Shown piece by piece: positions 7,672-16,646 of a stretch of 64,000 nt of DNA. The stretch spans positions 1,997,669 through 2,061,668 of the forward strand of contig NZ_KB849756.1 of NCBI RefSeq assembly GCF_000368925.1. The letters run 5' to 3'. How positions within the stretch are numbered: position 1 is the stretch's first letter; each line of letters begins with the position of its first letter. The translations under genes and the position numbers were made by a program. The stretch is from Acinetobacter bereziniae LMG 1003 = CIP 70.12. GTDB lineage: Bacteria; Pseudomonadota; Gammaproteobacteria; Pseudomonadales; Moraxellaceae. A model generated the notes under the pieces. The model had not been told where the DNA came from and ran no database searches. It saw only the letters and a list, made by a program, of their open reading frames with translations.

Positions 7672-8640
7672 GTGCTTTCGCGTAAAATAGCGATGCTTTC
7701 TTTTGCCCTCTTGTTCTTTATGTCATCCTCTCCCTTTGCTTTATTTTTAAAATCGAAAATACCTCAGATTGCCCTGATCATCATGACTATGATTTGGGGA
7801 GGTACTTTTGTCGTTGTGCATCATGCCTTGAATTATAGTTCTCCAATGTTCTTCGTAGGTTGCCGATTTGCAGCGGCAACCATCGCTGTCGGATTATTGT
7901 CATATAAATATCTCAGAGGCATTCATCTAAAAGAAATTATTGCTGGAGCACTGATTGGCAGCATGATTGCTGGAGGTTATGGCTCACAAACCGTAGGAAT
8001 GCAAACCATCAGCAGTAGTGAGTCTGCATTTTTAACGGCGTTGTATGTCCCTTTGGTACCCATCTTAATTTGGCTGATTTTTCGTAAAAGACCTCACGTG
8101 ATGACATGGTTAGGTGTCTTACTGGCATTTATCGGGTTAATTTTCTTAACAGGCAATGGCTTCAACCAAATCAATCTCAATACAGGGCAAATTGTAACCC
8201 TACTCGGTTCTTTTGCGATTGCAATGGAAATTATTTTGATTGGTTACTTTGCAGGGAAAGTGAACATTCAGCGAGTGACTGTCATTCAGTTGGCTTTTGC
8301 CTCAGTGTTATCTTTTGCATCAATGCCCTTCGTTGGAGAACATCATATCCCCGCCTTTTCGTGGGAACTGCTTATACTGGCTGTAGGATTAGGCTTGACC
8401 AGTTCTATATTGCAACTGACCATGAACTGGGCACAACGTTCAGTTGATCCATCTCAAGCAGCAGTGATCTATGCTGGCGAACCTGTATGGGCGGCATTAT
8501 TTGGCAGAATTGCAGGTGAACGCCTTCCCTTAGTTGCACTTTTTGGTGGATTACTTGTGGTTTCGGGCATTATCCTCAGCGAATGGAGACCTCGATTTTT
8601 AAACAGAAAACAACATCAAAAAAGTACTCACACCATATAA
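7672..8640 (+). CDS. EamA/DMT-superfamily transporter (RhaT-like)
   Basis: This inner membrane protein has ten predicted helices in two EamA repeats. The first repeat opens with IALIIMTMIWGGTFVVVHHAL. The second closes with the conserved proline/glutamate segment VIYAGEPVWAALFG. Drug/metabolite transporters of this group export amino acids, nucleosides or toxins; no substrate is indicated. The start is uncertain. The GTG at 7672 gives 322 residues, but in-frame ATGs at 7693 and 7720 are possible, and none has a convincing ribosome binding site. Confidence 0.8.
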   Translation: MLSRKIAMLSFALLFFMSSSPFALFLKSKIPQIALIIMTMIWGGTFVVVHHALNYSSPMFFVGCRFAAATIAVGLLSYKYLRGIHLKEIIAGALIGSMIAGGYGSQTVGMQTISSSESAFLTALYVPLVPILIWLIFRKRPHVMTWLGVLLAFIGLIFLTGNGFNQINLNTGQIVTLLGSFAIAMEIILIGYFAGKVNIQRVTVIQLAFASVLSFASMPFVGEHHIPAFSWELLILAVGLGLTSSILQLTMNWAQRSVDPSQAAVIYAGEPVWAALFGRIAGERLPLVALFGGLLVVSGIILSEWRPRFLNRKQHQKSTHTI

Positions 8641-8676
8641 AAAAAACAGCGTTTCAAGGTAAGCGCTGTTTTTTTA
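8641..8676. terminator. Bidirectional terminator
   Basis: The stem AAAAAACAGCG/CGCTGTTTTTT has an internal loop of about 12 bases. It has T-rich flanks on both strands and lies between the convergent EamA and DUF4870-like genes. Confidence 0.8.
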
Positions 8677-8707
8677 CTTCAGTCATTCTTTCAATTTTTA
8701 GTCAGGT

Positions 8708-9100
8708 TTATAGCGGTAAAGCTTGATCATCATTCAAAACGATAATCCCTCGAATCGCTCGATAAACAATCCATATCCAAGAAAGAAATAAAGTCACACC
8801 ACAAAACACTGTAGCGCCGAGTGCTACACCTGCAAATGCGTTGACATTATCCATCGTGAAAAAGAGAAAAAGAAATGGAATAAATGCAACGATGGTCCAG
8901 ATCAAGTACCACCAAAATGTTCTGATTTGCCACTTAAAATGGCTTTCAAAAATCGTACCTCGAACAGAATCTAATTTTACGTAATTAATAATCAATGCAA
9001 CAATTGCTAGAATTCCAGCGGAGAAAATCGCAATAATGTAAAGAATGTATAAGATTAAGGTGAGAGATTTACTATTGTTTGAATCGACATAATTACTCAT
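8708..9100 (-). CDS. DUF4870-like small inner membrane protein
   Basis: The 130-residue protein has three hydrophobic helices (about residues 15-38, 58-78 and 85-110). It has the loop pattern SHFKWQIRTFWWYLIW that resembles DUF4870/Tic20-like membrane proteins. I place the start at 9100 because AGGG precedes it at normal distance; an upstream in-frame start (9151) would add 17 residues without a binding site and would overlap the neighbouring gene. Its role is unknown. It follows the cold-shock/DUF1294 gene on the same strand and may be cotranscribed with it. Confidence 0.7.
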   Translation of the reverse strand: MSNYVDSNNSKSLTLILYILYIIAIFSAGILAIVALIINYVKLDSVRGTIFESHFKWQIRTFWWYLIWTIVAFIPFLFLFFTMDNVNAFAGVALGATVFCGVTLFLSWIWIVYRAIRGIIVLNDDQALPL

Positions 9101-9134
9101 CGCAAGCCCTTTTTTAAAACTTGGCGAATTCACA

Positions 9135-9770
9135 CTAAATGTGGAATACATTTAAAGGTGAAATTAACCATAAAATCAATAAAATATTAAAGACTATGGT
9201 ACAGAAATAGATCTTTCGAAAAGGTTGTTTTTGTGTTTTATGTCGTAAGCGTTGTTGTGCCAACCATGCAGCAGGCCAGCCGCCTAAAAAGGCTAAAATA
9301 TGTAAGGTATTTTCAGGCACCCGACGCTGATTCATTTGTGCAGCTTCTTTGTCCTGCGAATAGAACCAATAAGTCATGACATTGATAATACTGACAAAAA
9401 ACAGAATCATGCCATTTAATAAACCACTTATGCTTAAGATTGCCAAAACCACTATATAAACGATACATATGATTTGCATCGGCTGTAATGAGGAGGCTTT
9501 TTGGGCATTCAGTTTATTCTGACTGGTTCGATTTGTTTTGGCATGAACAGTTTGAGTTGCTTTCAAATAAGTCACTTGCTTGGCTTTATAACGTCCTTGT
9601 CCATCTAACTGCACCACATATTCAAGTGCACAGCCCACTATGGGACGTGGACCTTTTTGCGCAAAGTCTTTGATATGCAGGAATACACGCTCTTTTAGTC
9701 CATCATTGGGTTGAATAAAGCCATAGCCTTTGTCATCAAACCACTCAACTAACCGACCTTGATCACGCAT
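9135..9770 (-). CDS. Cold-shock domain plus DUF1294 membrane protein
   Basis: Residues 1-68 form a cold-shock (OB-fold) domain. GRLVEWFDDKGYGFIQP carries the RNP1-like aromatic motif and VFLHIKDF the RNP2-like one. After a Lys/Gln linker come four hydrophobic helices belonging to DUF1294, with the signature FLGGWPAAWLAQQRLRHKT (about residues 156-176). The fusion therefore joins a cytoplasmic nucleic-acid-binding module to a membrane anchor. The biological role of these fusions is not established. The gene starts 20 bases downstream of the thrB stop, so it may be part of the same transcript. Confidence 0.85.
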   Translation of the reverse strand: MRDQGRLVEWFDDKGYGFIQPNDGLKERVFLHIKDFAQKGPRPIVGCALEYVVQLDGQGRYKAKQVTYLKATQTVHAKTNRTSQNKLNAQKASSLQPMQIICIVYIVVLAILSISGLLNGMILFFVSIINVMTYWFYSQDKEAAQMNQRRVPENTLHILAFLGGWPAAWLAQQRLRHKTQKQPFRKIYFCTIVFNILLILWLISPLNVFHI

Positions 9771-9789
9771 TTTTTATCCCACACATTTA

Positions 9790-10740
9790 TTAAGCTGTTA
9801 CAAATTTCAATCTTTCAATCAACATATTACGCATTTCTTGTGGATTTTTCTGCAAGATATCATCCCCTGTTCGAGCTGATTCAGCATTGATTTGTGCAAT
9901 CTGCAAACGCATCATCCAAAAGCGTCCTGCCGCCATTGCCAAATATAATTCTAGACATGCCTTTTCATCTTCAGTCAGTGGACGAACTGAACTATAAGCA
10001 TTTAAAAATGCCATTGCCTTGGCTTCATTTAAAGTAACTTCAGGATATTCTGTACAAAAATCATTTAATGTAATGGCAATATCAAACAACAATTCATCTT
10101 GATTCATTTCATAAAAATCAAGGATTCCTTTGAGGTTGTCCCCTTCAAACAGCGTATTGTCGCGAAACAAGTCTGAATGAATCCAACCTTTAGGTCTATT
10201 TGGATACATCTGTGTTAATGCTTGATACAATCCCAAGAGATTATCAAGTACCGCTTTATCGGCTGTACTTAAAGTCGGTTTGATTTGTTTCGCCACGTTG
10301 TACCAATAGTCATGATCGCGGGCGATTTTGCGCTGTAGTGGAAAATCTTTTAATGCGATATGCATCTTTGCCTGAGCCATCGCAATCTGTTCAACTTGAG
10401 CAATGCTTGATGGCATAGGATGTTTGCCGATCATACGTGGTGCAATCTGCGCAGGTTTATCCTTCAACGTATGAATAGATTGACCTTCATATTTGAGTGG
10501 TACAGGGACAGCCAGCCCATATTCGCCTAAATGCTCTAATACAGGGATCAACTCACCTGCCGCTTGCGCATCCATATTTTCAAATAAGGTTAAAACAAAC
10601 TGTGTTCCATCACGACAAATGATAAAATAGTTGGTATTTTGGATACCGCCTTGAATTGGGTTCAGCTCAACCACCTCTAATCCATAAGGTGCTGCAAAGA
10701 CCTGAACTTCTTGTAAACTCAAAGTGGTATAAACCGACAT
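9790..10740 (-). CDS. thrB: Homoserine kinase (aminoglycoside-phosphotransferase-like form)
   Basis: The enzyme phosphorylates homoserine to O-phosphohomoserine for threonine synthesis. At 316 residues it belongs to the APH-fold type found in pseudomonads and relatives, not the GHMP kinase of enterobacteria. Visible motifs are the N-terminal ATP-binding region (GGIQNTNYFI and QFVLTLFE), the catalytic loop KGWIHSDLFRDNTLF with HxDxxxxN, and the metal-binding LKGILDFYEMN. The start MSVYTTLSLQEVQ matches the usual N-terminus. It diverges from hisF. Confidence 0.93.
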   Translation of the reverse strand: MSVYTTLSLQEVQVFAAPYGLEVVELNPIQGGIQNTNYFIICRDGTQFVLTLFENMDAQAAGELIPVLEHLGEYGLAVPVPLKYEGQSIHTLKDKPAQIAPRMIGKHPMPSSIAQVEQIAMAQAKMHIALKDFPLQRKIARDHDYWYNVAKQIKPTLSTADKAVLDNLLGLYQALTQMYPNRPKGWIHSDLFRDNTLFEGDNLKGILDFYEMNQDELLFDIAITLNDFCTEYPEVTLNEAKAMAFLNAYSSVRPLTEDEKACLELYLAMAAGRFWMMRLQIAQINAESARTGDDILQKNPQEMRNMLIERLKFVTA

Positions 10741-10854
10741 AGAAAACCTGCGAAAAAACTTACATAAGTTTGATAGAATAACCGCTTCGGCTATTGTGGT
10801 GCTATAGCTAAGTCACGAAGTTTCATCATCGACTGTTATTTTTTGGAAAAAATT

Positions 10855-11613
10855 ATGCTCGCTAAACGTATTATTCCTTGCCTAGACGTAGATAATGGTC
10901 GTGTGGTGAAAGGTGTTCAATTTCTTGATATTCGTGACGCAGGTGATCCTGTAGAAGTAGCTCGACGATATAATGAACAAGGTGCCGATGAAATTACTTT
11001 TTTAGACATCACTGCAACCTCCAATGGTCGTGATACGACTTATCGCACTGTAGAACGTATGGCGGAAAGTGTATTTGTCCCTTTAACTGTCGGTGGCGGT
11101 GTGCGTAAAGTTGAAGATATTCGCCTATTGTTAAATGCAGGCGCTGATAAAGTCAGTATTAACTCCGCTGCCGTGTTTAACCCTGAGTTTGTACAAGAAG
11201 CTTCTCAGCGCTTTGGCGCACAATGCATTGTCGTTGCGATTGATGCCAAAAAAACTGCGGAAAATAAGTGGGAAATTTTCACTCATGGTGGACGTAAACC
11301 TACAGGGATTGATGCCATTGAATGGGCAGTAAAAATGGCGGAATACGGCGCAGGTGAACTATTGGTTACGTCTATGGATGCTGATGGAACCAAAGCAGGT
11401 TATGACATTGGTCTCATGCGTCAAATTAATGATCGTGTCACCATTCCAACGATTGCTTCTGGTGGCGTAGGTAATTTACAACACCTTGCAGATGGTATTT
11501 TAAAAGGTGGAGCAGATGCGGTATTGGCAGCTTCAATCTTCCATTTTGGTCAATATACGATTCCTGAAGCAAAACAATATCTCGCAGAACAAGGGATTGA
11601 AATGCGTCTTTGA
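10855..11613 (+). CDS. hisF: Imidazole glycerol phosphate synthase, cyclase subunit
   Basis: HisF uses ammonia from HisH to cleave PRFAR into imidazole glycerol phosphate and AICAR. This 252-residue beta/alpha barrel has the catalytic Asp in CLDVDNGRVVKG and the second in VVAIDAKK. Phosphate loops are TVGGGVR and IASGGVGN, and TSMDADGTKAGYD is the cyclase hallmark. The ATG at 10855 gives the standard N-terminus; a TTG twelve bases upstream is less likely. The gene stands alone, about 3.6 kb from hisA and 6.4 kb from hisH. Confidence 0.97.
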   Translation: MLAKRIIPCLDVDNGRVVKGVQFLDIRDAGDPVEVARRYNEQGADEITFLDITATSNGRDTTYRTVERMAESVFVPLTVGGGVRKVEDIRLLLNAGADKVSINSAAVFNPEFVQEASQRFGAQCIVVAIDAKKTAENKWEIFTHGGRKPTGIDAIEWAVKMAEYGAGELLVTSMDADGTKAGYDIGLMRQINDRVTIPTIASGGVGNLQHLADGILKGGADAVLAASIFHFGQYTIPEAKQYLAEQGIEMRL

Positions 11614-12180
11614 TGAATGACGTTTTATCTAGATTAAAAACTATATAAATAATCTCATACTTCAATCAACATACTGCATCATGCTGAAAACGCCTTCTTC
11701 CACTGGGAGAGGGTTGTATTGAGCGCTTATTTTATTTCGAATGCTCTATTGAATAAGAAAATGAAAGCATTCTAAAGTGATGAGTTATTCATGGTTTTAT
11801 ATCACCTTTATTAAGTCTAAATTAAAACAACATAAAGAAATCAATTAATAATATTTATTTTCAAATAAAATTTTACAATTTATTTGTCATGATTTTTAAA
11901 TAGAGAATTCACTCAGTAATGATAAAATAAATGAAAATAGTCACATTTCCATTTTTAATATCAGCGTCTTAAAATAAGCCCATCCTTCAATATAAATCAG
12001 GGAATTAACCCTATTTACTGAAACTCCTATATTTTTCCAGTATTTTTACTATGAAAAAAAATCATGAAAACAAGGTATTTCATATTCTTTTTATTTCATT
12101 TAATCTTGATTGAAATAAGCGTTAAATTTTGTAGTTGATGATGGAGTTAATAAAAATAAATAAGGAGGATTAATCAGCTC
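11614..12180. other. AT-rich intergenic region
   Basis: These 567 bases, strongly AT-rich, show no supportable gene on either strand. They contain poly-A/T tracts and one GAATTC. A good Shine-Dalgarno AAGGAGG lies at the right end, 12 bases before the SEL1-type gene's ATG. No terminator hairpin is visible behind hisF. Confidence 0.6.
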
Positions 12181-12540
12181 ATGACTTATTCATACGATTA
12201 TACACATCGGCATGTCTTATTTGGGATGTCTGAGTCCATGCATATTTATCATCGTGCAACCAGTTATGAACATCTCGCCCTGAATAATCACTATAGTGTG
12301 CATTATGATTTACATCGTCATGAGCGCGTTTATACCTATCAGCGTAATGCGATTTGGTATTTTTTACATGCCGCATTGAAAGGTTATAGTAAAGCACAAT
12401 ATAAACTCGGAATGATTTATCTACAGGGTCAACTGGGACTGTCTCCTGATCAATATAAAGCCAGAAAATGGTTGTTACTTGCAGCCAATCAAGGGCATAT
12501 CGAAGCGCAAAATCAACTTCACCATGCTTACCTGCAATAA
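12181..12540 (+). CDS. Small SEL1-repeat protein
   Basis: The 119-residue protein has a His/Tyr-rich N-terminal half without recognisable domain. Two SEL1/TPR-like repeats follow: AIWYFLHAALKGYSKAQYKL (about residues 58-77) and KARKWLLLAANQGHIEAQNQ (about 92-111). SEL1 repeats mediate protein-protein contacts, and the partner is unknown. There is no signal peptide. The ribosome binding site AAGGAGG is strong but sits 12 bases from the ATG, longer than usual. The gene shares a terminator with ettA, with which it is convergent. Confidence 0.75.
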   Translation: MTYSYDYTHRHVLFGMSESMHIYHRATSYEHLALNNHYSVHYDLHRHERVYTYQRNAIWYFLHAALKGYSKAQYKLGMIYLQGQLGLSPDQYKARKWLLLAANQGHIEAQNQLHHAYLQ

Positions 12541-12566
12541 AAAACCAGCTCGAAAGCTGGTTTTTT
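12541..12566. terminator. Bidirectional terminator
   Basis: The stem AAAACCAGCT/AGCTGGTTTT has a CGAA tetraloop, followed by T on the plus strand and flanked by A on the left. It serves both the SEL1-type gene and ettA. Confidence 0.9.
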
Positions 12567-12582
12567 ACAGTAAAGTCAGTGT

Positions 12583-14244
12583 TTAGCCACCAATTTTTTT
12601 GTATTTAGTACGCTTCTGCACAGCTGCATCACCTAAGCGAGCCAAGCGATACGCTTCGTATTCAGCATAGTTACCTTCGTAGAACTCTGGCTGTTCATTT
12701 TCAAATGACAAGATATGCGTTGCAATACGGTCGAGGAACCAACGGTCATGCGATACCACCATCACTGTACCTGGGAAGACTAAAATCGCATCTTCTAGCG
12801 CACGTAAAGTCTCGATATCCAAATCGTTTGATGGCTCATCCAGTAAGATCACGTTTGCGCCCATTTGAAGAATCTTAGCAAGTTGTAAACGGTTACGTTC
12901 ACCACCAGATAATTCTCCAACACGTTTTTGCTGATCTTGACCTTTAAAGTTAAAGCGACCGATATAGGCACGAGAAGCAATCTCGTATTCACCGATTCTT
13001 AAGATATCTAAACCGCCTGAAACTTCTTCCCAGACTGTTTTATTGTTGTCTAAGGTGTCACGAATCTGACCAACATAGGCGACTTTAACAGACTCACCCA
13101 GTGTCACAGTACCTGTATCAGGTTGCTGCTCACCTGTCATCATACGGAATAAGGTGGTTTTACCTGCCCCGTTTGGACCCACAATACCCACAATCGCTGT
13201 AGGTGGCACAGTAAAGGTTAGATTTTCGTACAATAAACGACCATCAAAAGATTTACTGATGCCTTCAACTTCAACCACTTTATTCCCTAGACGTGGACCA
13301 GGTGGAATATAAATCTCTGAAGTTTCATTACGTTGTTGGAACTCACGCGAGTTAAGCTCTTCAAAACGCTCCATACGTGCTTTATTTTTCTTTTGTTGAC
13401 CTTTGGCATTTGAACGAACCCATTCAAGTTCTTTTTTCAATGCTTTAGCAAAAGATTCTTCTTGCTTTTGTTCTTGCTCTAAACGGGCATTTTTTTGCTC
13501 TAACCAAGACGAATAGTTACCTTGGTATGGAATACCATGCCCACGGTCAAGCTCAAGAATCCACTCTGCCACGTTATCCAAGAAATAACGGTCATGGGTA
13601 ATCGCCACGATTGTACCAGCAAAGTCTTTCAAGAAACGTTCTAACCAAGATACAGACTCTGCATCCAAATGGTTCGTCGGTTCGTCCAGCAATAACATAT
13701 CTGGCTTAGACAGCAATAAACGGCATAGTGCAACACGACGACGCTCACCACCTGAAAGCAAAGTTACATCTGCATCCCAAGCAGGAAGATTTAATGCAGC
13801 GGCTGCCTGATCCATTTGATTGGTCAGGTTATGGGCATCCCAAGAATGAATGATTGCTTCTAATTTCTCTTGCTCTTTTGCAAGTGCGTCAAAATCGGCA
13901 TCTTCTGCTGCGTATTCAGCAAAAACCTCATCTAAGCGTGCCAAGGCATCCAATGGCTCACGTAAACCATCTTCAACGTTACCACGGACATCTTTATTTG
14001 GATCTAATGGTGGTTCTTGCTCTAGATAACCGATTTTAATACCTGGTTGTGCACGAGCTTCACCTGAGAAATCTTTATCTACGCCAGCCATAATACGGAG
14101 CAAAGTAGATTTACCAGCACCGTTTAAACCAAGCACACCAATTTTGGCACCTGGGAAAAATGATAAAGAGATGTCTTTTAAGATTTCGCGTTTAGGCGGA
14201 ACCATCTTCGACACACGGTTCATCGTGTAAATATATTGGGCCAC
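12583..14244 (-). CDS. ettA: Energy-dependent translational throttle protein EttA (ABC-F ATPase)
   Basis: EttA binds the ribosomal E site and gates entry into elongation according to ATP/ADP ratio. The 553-residue protein has two ABC domains without membrane segments. Walker A motifs are GLNGAGKST (about residues 39-47) and GPNGAGKTT. The signatures are LSGGERRRVALCRLLL and LSGGERNRLQLAKILQ. The Walker B motifs with catalytic Glu are LLLDEPTNHLD and ILLDEPSNDLD. The arm insertion in domain 1 and the charged linker (KKELEWVRSNAKGQQKKNKA) are characteristic of EttA rather than Uup or YbiT. Confidence 0.95.
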   Translation of the reverse strand: MAQYIYTMNRVSKMVPPKREILKDISLSFFPGAKIGVLGLNGAGKSTLLRIMAGVDKDFSGEARAQPGIKIGYLEQEPPLDPNKDVRGNVEDGLREPLDALARLDEVFAEYAAEDADFDALAKEQEKLEAIIHSWDAHNLTNQMDQAAAALNLPAWDADVTLLSGGERRRVALCRLLLSKPDMLLLDEPTNHLDAESVSWLERFLKDFAGTIVAITHDRYFLDNVAEWILELDRGHGIPYQGNYSSWLEQKNARLEQEQKQEESFAKALKKELEWVRSNAKGQQKKNKARMERFEELNSREFQQRNETSEIYIPPGPRLGNKVVEVEGISKSFDGRLLYENLTFTVPPTAIVGIVGPNGAGKTTLFRMMTGEQQPDTGTVTLGESVKVAYVGQIRDTLDNNKTVWEEVSGGLDILRIGEYEIASRAYIGRFNFKGQDQQKRVGELSGGERNRLQLAKILQMGANVILLDEPSNDLDIETLRALEDAILVFPGTVMVVSHDRWFLDRIATHILSFENEQPEFYEGNYAEYEAYRLARLGDAAVQKRTKYKKIGG

Positions 14245-14832
14245 GTAGGACTCCTCTATAATGAATAAAAATTCGCAAAATGCGAATAGGCTTTACTCGA
14301 ATGTCATCTGTAGCGACTTGATAAACAAAAACATGGTTTTGTTTATATCCACTTGCAACTCAAATTCACTCAGTCTGCGCGATAAAACTCAAAAACATGT
14401 TTACGGTTTTCTTCGTTTCACAGCATTCATTGTTTGTTTTAACTTACAAGGCAATCCACAGATGAAATGCGGACAAATCCTTAAATAAATGCTGTTAATT
14501 ATACGCTGAATTTATCTATTTTTGTTCAGATTTGTCCAATTAGATGGAGATATTTTCAAACACGCTTTTTCAGATTCGTTCTTCAAAAGAGTTCGACCTT
14601 GAGTTTTATTCAAACGAGATATGAAATCAAAGTTCGCCTGATATTGCGATATAAACTGTAGATGCAGTCTGGATGTGTTGGTTGGATGACAACCAAATTA
14701 AGGCTTGCACAGGACTAAAACTGGTGGCTATACATTGCACCAAGGTATGAGTATCGTTTTTATTTTAATGCTTGTTGTTATTCAACACATAAGATTGAAA
14801 GAGCCGTCAATTTGACAACTCTTTCAAAGTGC
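14245..14832. other. Intergenic region with hairpin at its left end of the phytase-like gene
   Basis: The 588 bases between ettA and the phytase-like lipoprotein gene contain no convincing gene; one 75-codon frame has no ribosome binding site or family resemblance. The part near 14,245-14,500 must hold the ettA promoter. At 14797-14825 an inverted repeat (GAAAGAG...CTCTTTC with two G-T pairs and inner GTCA/TGAC) sits just past the stop of the downstream minus-strand gene. It may act as a terminator, although it has no U-tract. Confidence 0.5.
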
Positions 14833-16410
14833 TTATTGCCCTTTCAAATTCAATTTATCCATGATGTATAAGGTATTGATATCGACTCTTGTTCGCGCTG
14901 TATCCAGGTATTTTTGCTCCATTCCTTTTGCATTACTCCACAATCCTAAATCATCATCGTTTAATACACCTAAAGTGGTGTTATTAATCAACCATATGCC
15001 TTCTATTTTGTCATGTGGATATTTCACCGCTTTGCCCATATCGAGTACCAATGTTTTGGGTGCTGGAACAATATTCAATGCTTTTAAACCATCCCAGCCT
15101 TTTTCCAACTGGAATTCTTCCAGTGTTTTACCCGCGATCGTTAAACCGATCTTGTCATCCTGTTTGAAATCCTTTTGATCTTTAATATCTTCTAAATTGG
15201 TGGCTTGAGTTAAATCAATACGATAAACATTTTTAATTACCTTTGTGGTGTCTTTATAAAAAAGACCGTCCCGTTCCAGCACTAAAAATTGTGTTGCACT
15301 TAATGCAATAATCCCAGAGTTGGAGTTCTCAGGAAGTTCTTGCTGATAGAGATATTGTGCAACCTTACCTGTCTCAAGGTTAATGGTCACTATACGAGTC
15401 AATGTTGATTTATTGACACTTTTATTCGGCAAACTCATGGTCGACTGCATAATGCCCACCAAAGTTTTTTGATCTGGTGTAATGGTGAGCCCTTCCATTC
15501 CTCGATTGGCACGGCGATAACTAAATTCATTAGGTAGCGTCCATTGATTACGTTGATCTGCTTTGAATGGATTAATTCGCCCGATTTCCTTGCCATTGGC
15601 ATCAAAATGTACAATATGTGGACCATATTCATCACTGACCCAAAACGTGCCATCTTGAAGTGCAACTAGCCCTTCACTATCTAAGCCATAATCATCCAAT
15701 TTGATGGGATTATTCACTGCATCAAACGGTTTGGTTGGATCTACAGTAATCACTTTACCATTCACATCATAAGGGGTTTCTCCCGTCCCCCCAAAAGCTG
15801 AGGTATTGGGTAAACCTGAAATATCTTTACCATTACGGTCTTTCAAATTAATGGTTTTGATTAGTTTGACGGTGCCATTGTCCTGAATTTCAAACAAACC
15901 AATTTTGGGAACATAATTGGGAATCGCAAACACTTTACCTGCACCATACAGCTTGTCAGTAAAGTCAGCATTCGGTCCTCGATCTGTCAAAGCATAGAAT
16001 TGCTTTTTATTTGTCGGGTGAGCAGTGGCATCAGAACCAAAACCACCTTGACGAATATCAAAGCTACTATCAATGGTCGTGCCATTTGCATCATGTCGTG
16101 CGAGTACAGTAAATGGTAATGCGACGCCTTGAGCAAATAAATTCGGTTTACAACTGTCCTCATTTTTTGTGACTTCACTGGCTTCCAGTTTACCATTTCC
16201 ATTCCTATCTACCCCGCTTTGAACACGTGTTCCTCCCATCACACAAGCCTCATCGCCAAAGGCTAAACTTATACTTTGAGTAAGTGTTTTGCTGTTGGTT
16301 GAGTCTTTATTATCATCATCTGAACATGCTGTTAAGCCGAATAAACTACATAAAACTAAAGTTAAAGTGGTTTTACGAATTGTCAGTTTACTTATCTGTG
16401 CTTTATTCAT
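14833..16410 (-). CDS. Esterase-like/phytase-like beta-propeller lipoprotein
   Basis: This predicted lipoprotein of 525 residues has a signal peptide ending in the lipobox LTAC (Cys at about residue 29). A short Asp/Asn-rich spacer follows, then an EF-hand-like calcium loop, DRNGNGKLEASE, at about residues 68-79. The large domain has 'esterase-like activity of phytase' features (FYALTDRGPNADF, GLDSEGLVALQDGTFWVSDEYGP, NRGMEGLTITPD, KIEGIWLINN), expected to form a propeller. Substrates of this family are poorly known; phosphate-ester hydrolysis is a possibility. I prefer the ATG at 16410 because it gives a clean signal peptide; an upstream TTG would add 16 residues. Confidence 0.8.
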   Translation of the reverse strand: MNKAQISKLTIRKTTLTLVLCSLFGLTACSDDDNKDSTNSKTLTQSISLAFGDEACVMGGTRVQSGVDRNGNGKLEASEVTKNEDSCKPNLFAQGVALPFTVLARHDANGTTIDSSFDIRQGGFGSDATAHPTNKKQFYALTDRGPNADFTDKLYGAGKVFAIPNYVPKIGLFEIQDNGTVKLIKTINLKDRNGKDISGLPNTSAFGGTGETPYDVNGKVITVDPTKPFDAVNNPIKLDDYGLDSEGLVALQDGTFWVSDEYGPHIVHFDANGKEIGRINPFKADQRNQWTLPNEFSYRRANRGMEGLTITPDQKTLVGIMQSTMSLPNKSVNKSTLTRIVTINLETGKVAQYLYQQELPENSNSGIIALSATQFLVLERDGLFYKDTTKVIKNVYRIDLTQATNLEDIKDQKDFKQDDKIGLTIAGKTLEEFQLEKGWDGLKALNIVPAPKTLVLDMGKAVKYPHDKIEGIWLINNTTLGVLNDDDLGLWSNAKGMEQKYLDTARTRVDINTLYIMDKLNLKGQ

Positions 16411-16646
16411 TGTACTTAGTGCCTGATTTAATGGAAATTCCAATACTAATTTCGGCAAGTGACATCAACATGACAGTGACTCAACTAAGCGATATTCGGT
16501 ATTTACATATTCAATTCTGTATAAACGGCACATCGCTAAGACTTTGTCTTTATCTTTTTTTATGATTTTAAAATATAGAAACCCTTGTTTACTTCATATA
16601 TTTATTTGTTACACTCTATTGAATTTTAATAAAAAGTTGACGGAAT

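Noticed and set aside
14261..14488. 75-codon plus-strand frame between ettA and the phytase-like gene
   Set aside because: It has no ribosome binding site, no family resemblance and unusual composition; it lies in the ettA promoter region.
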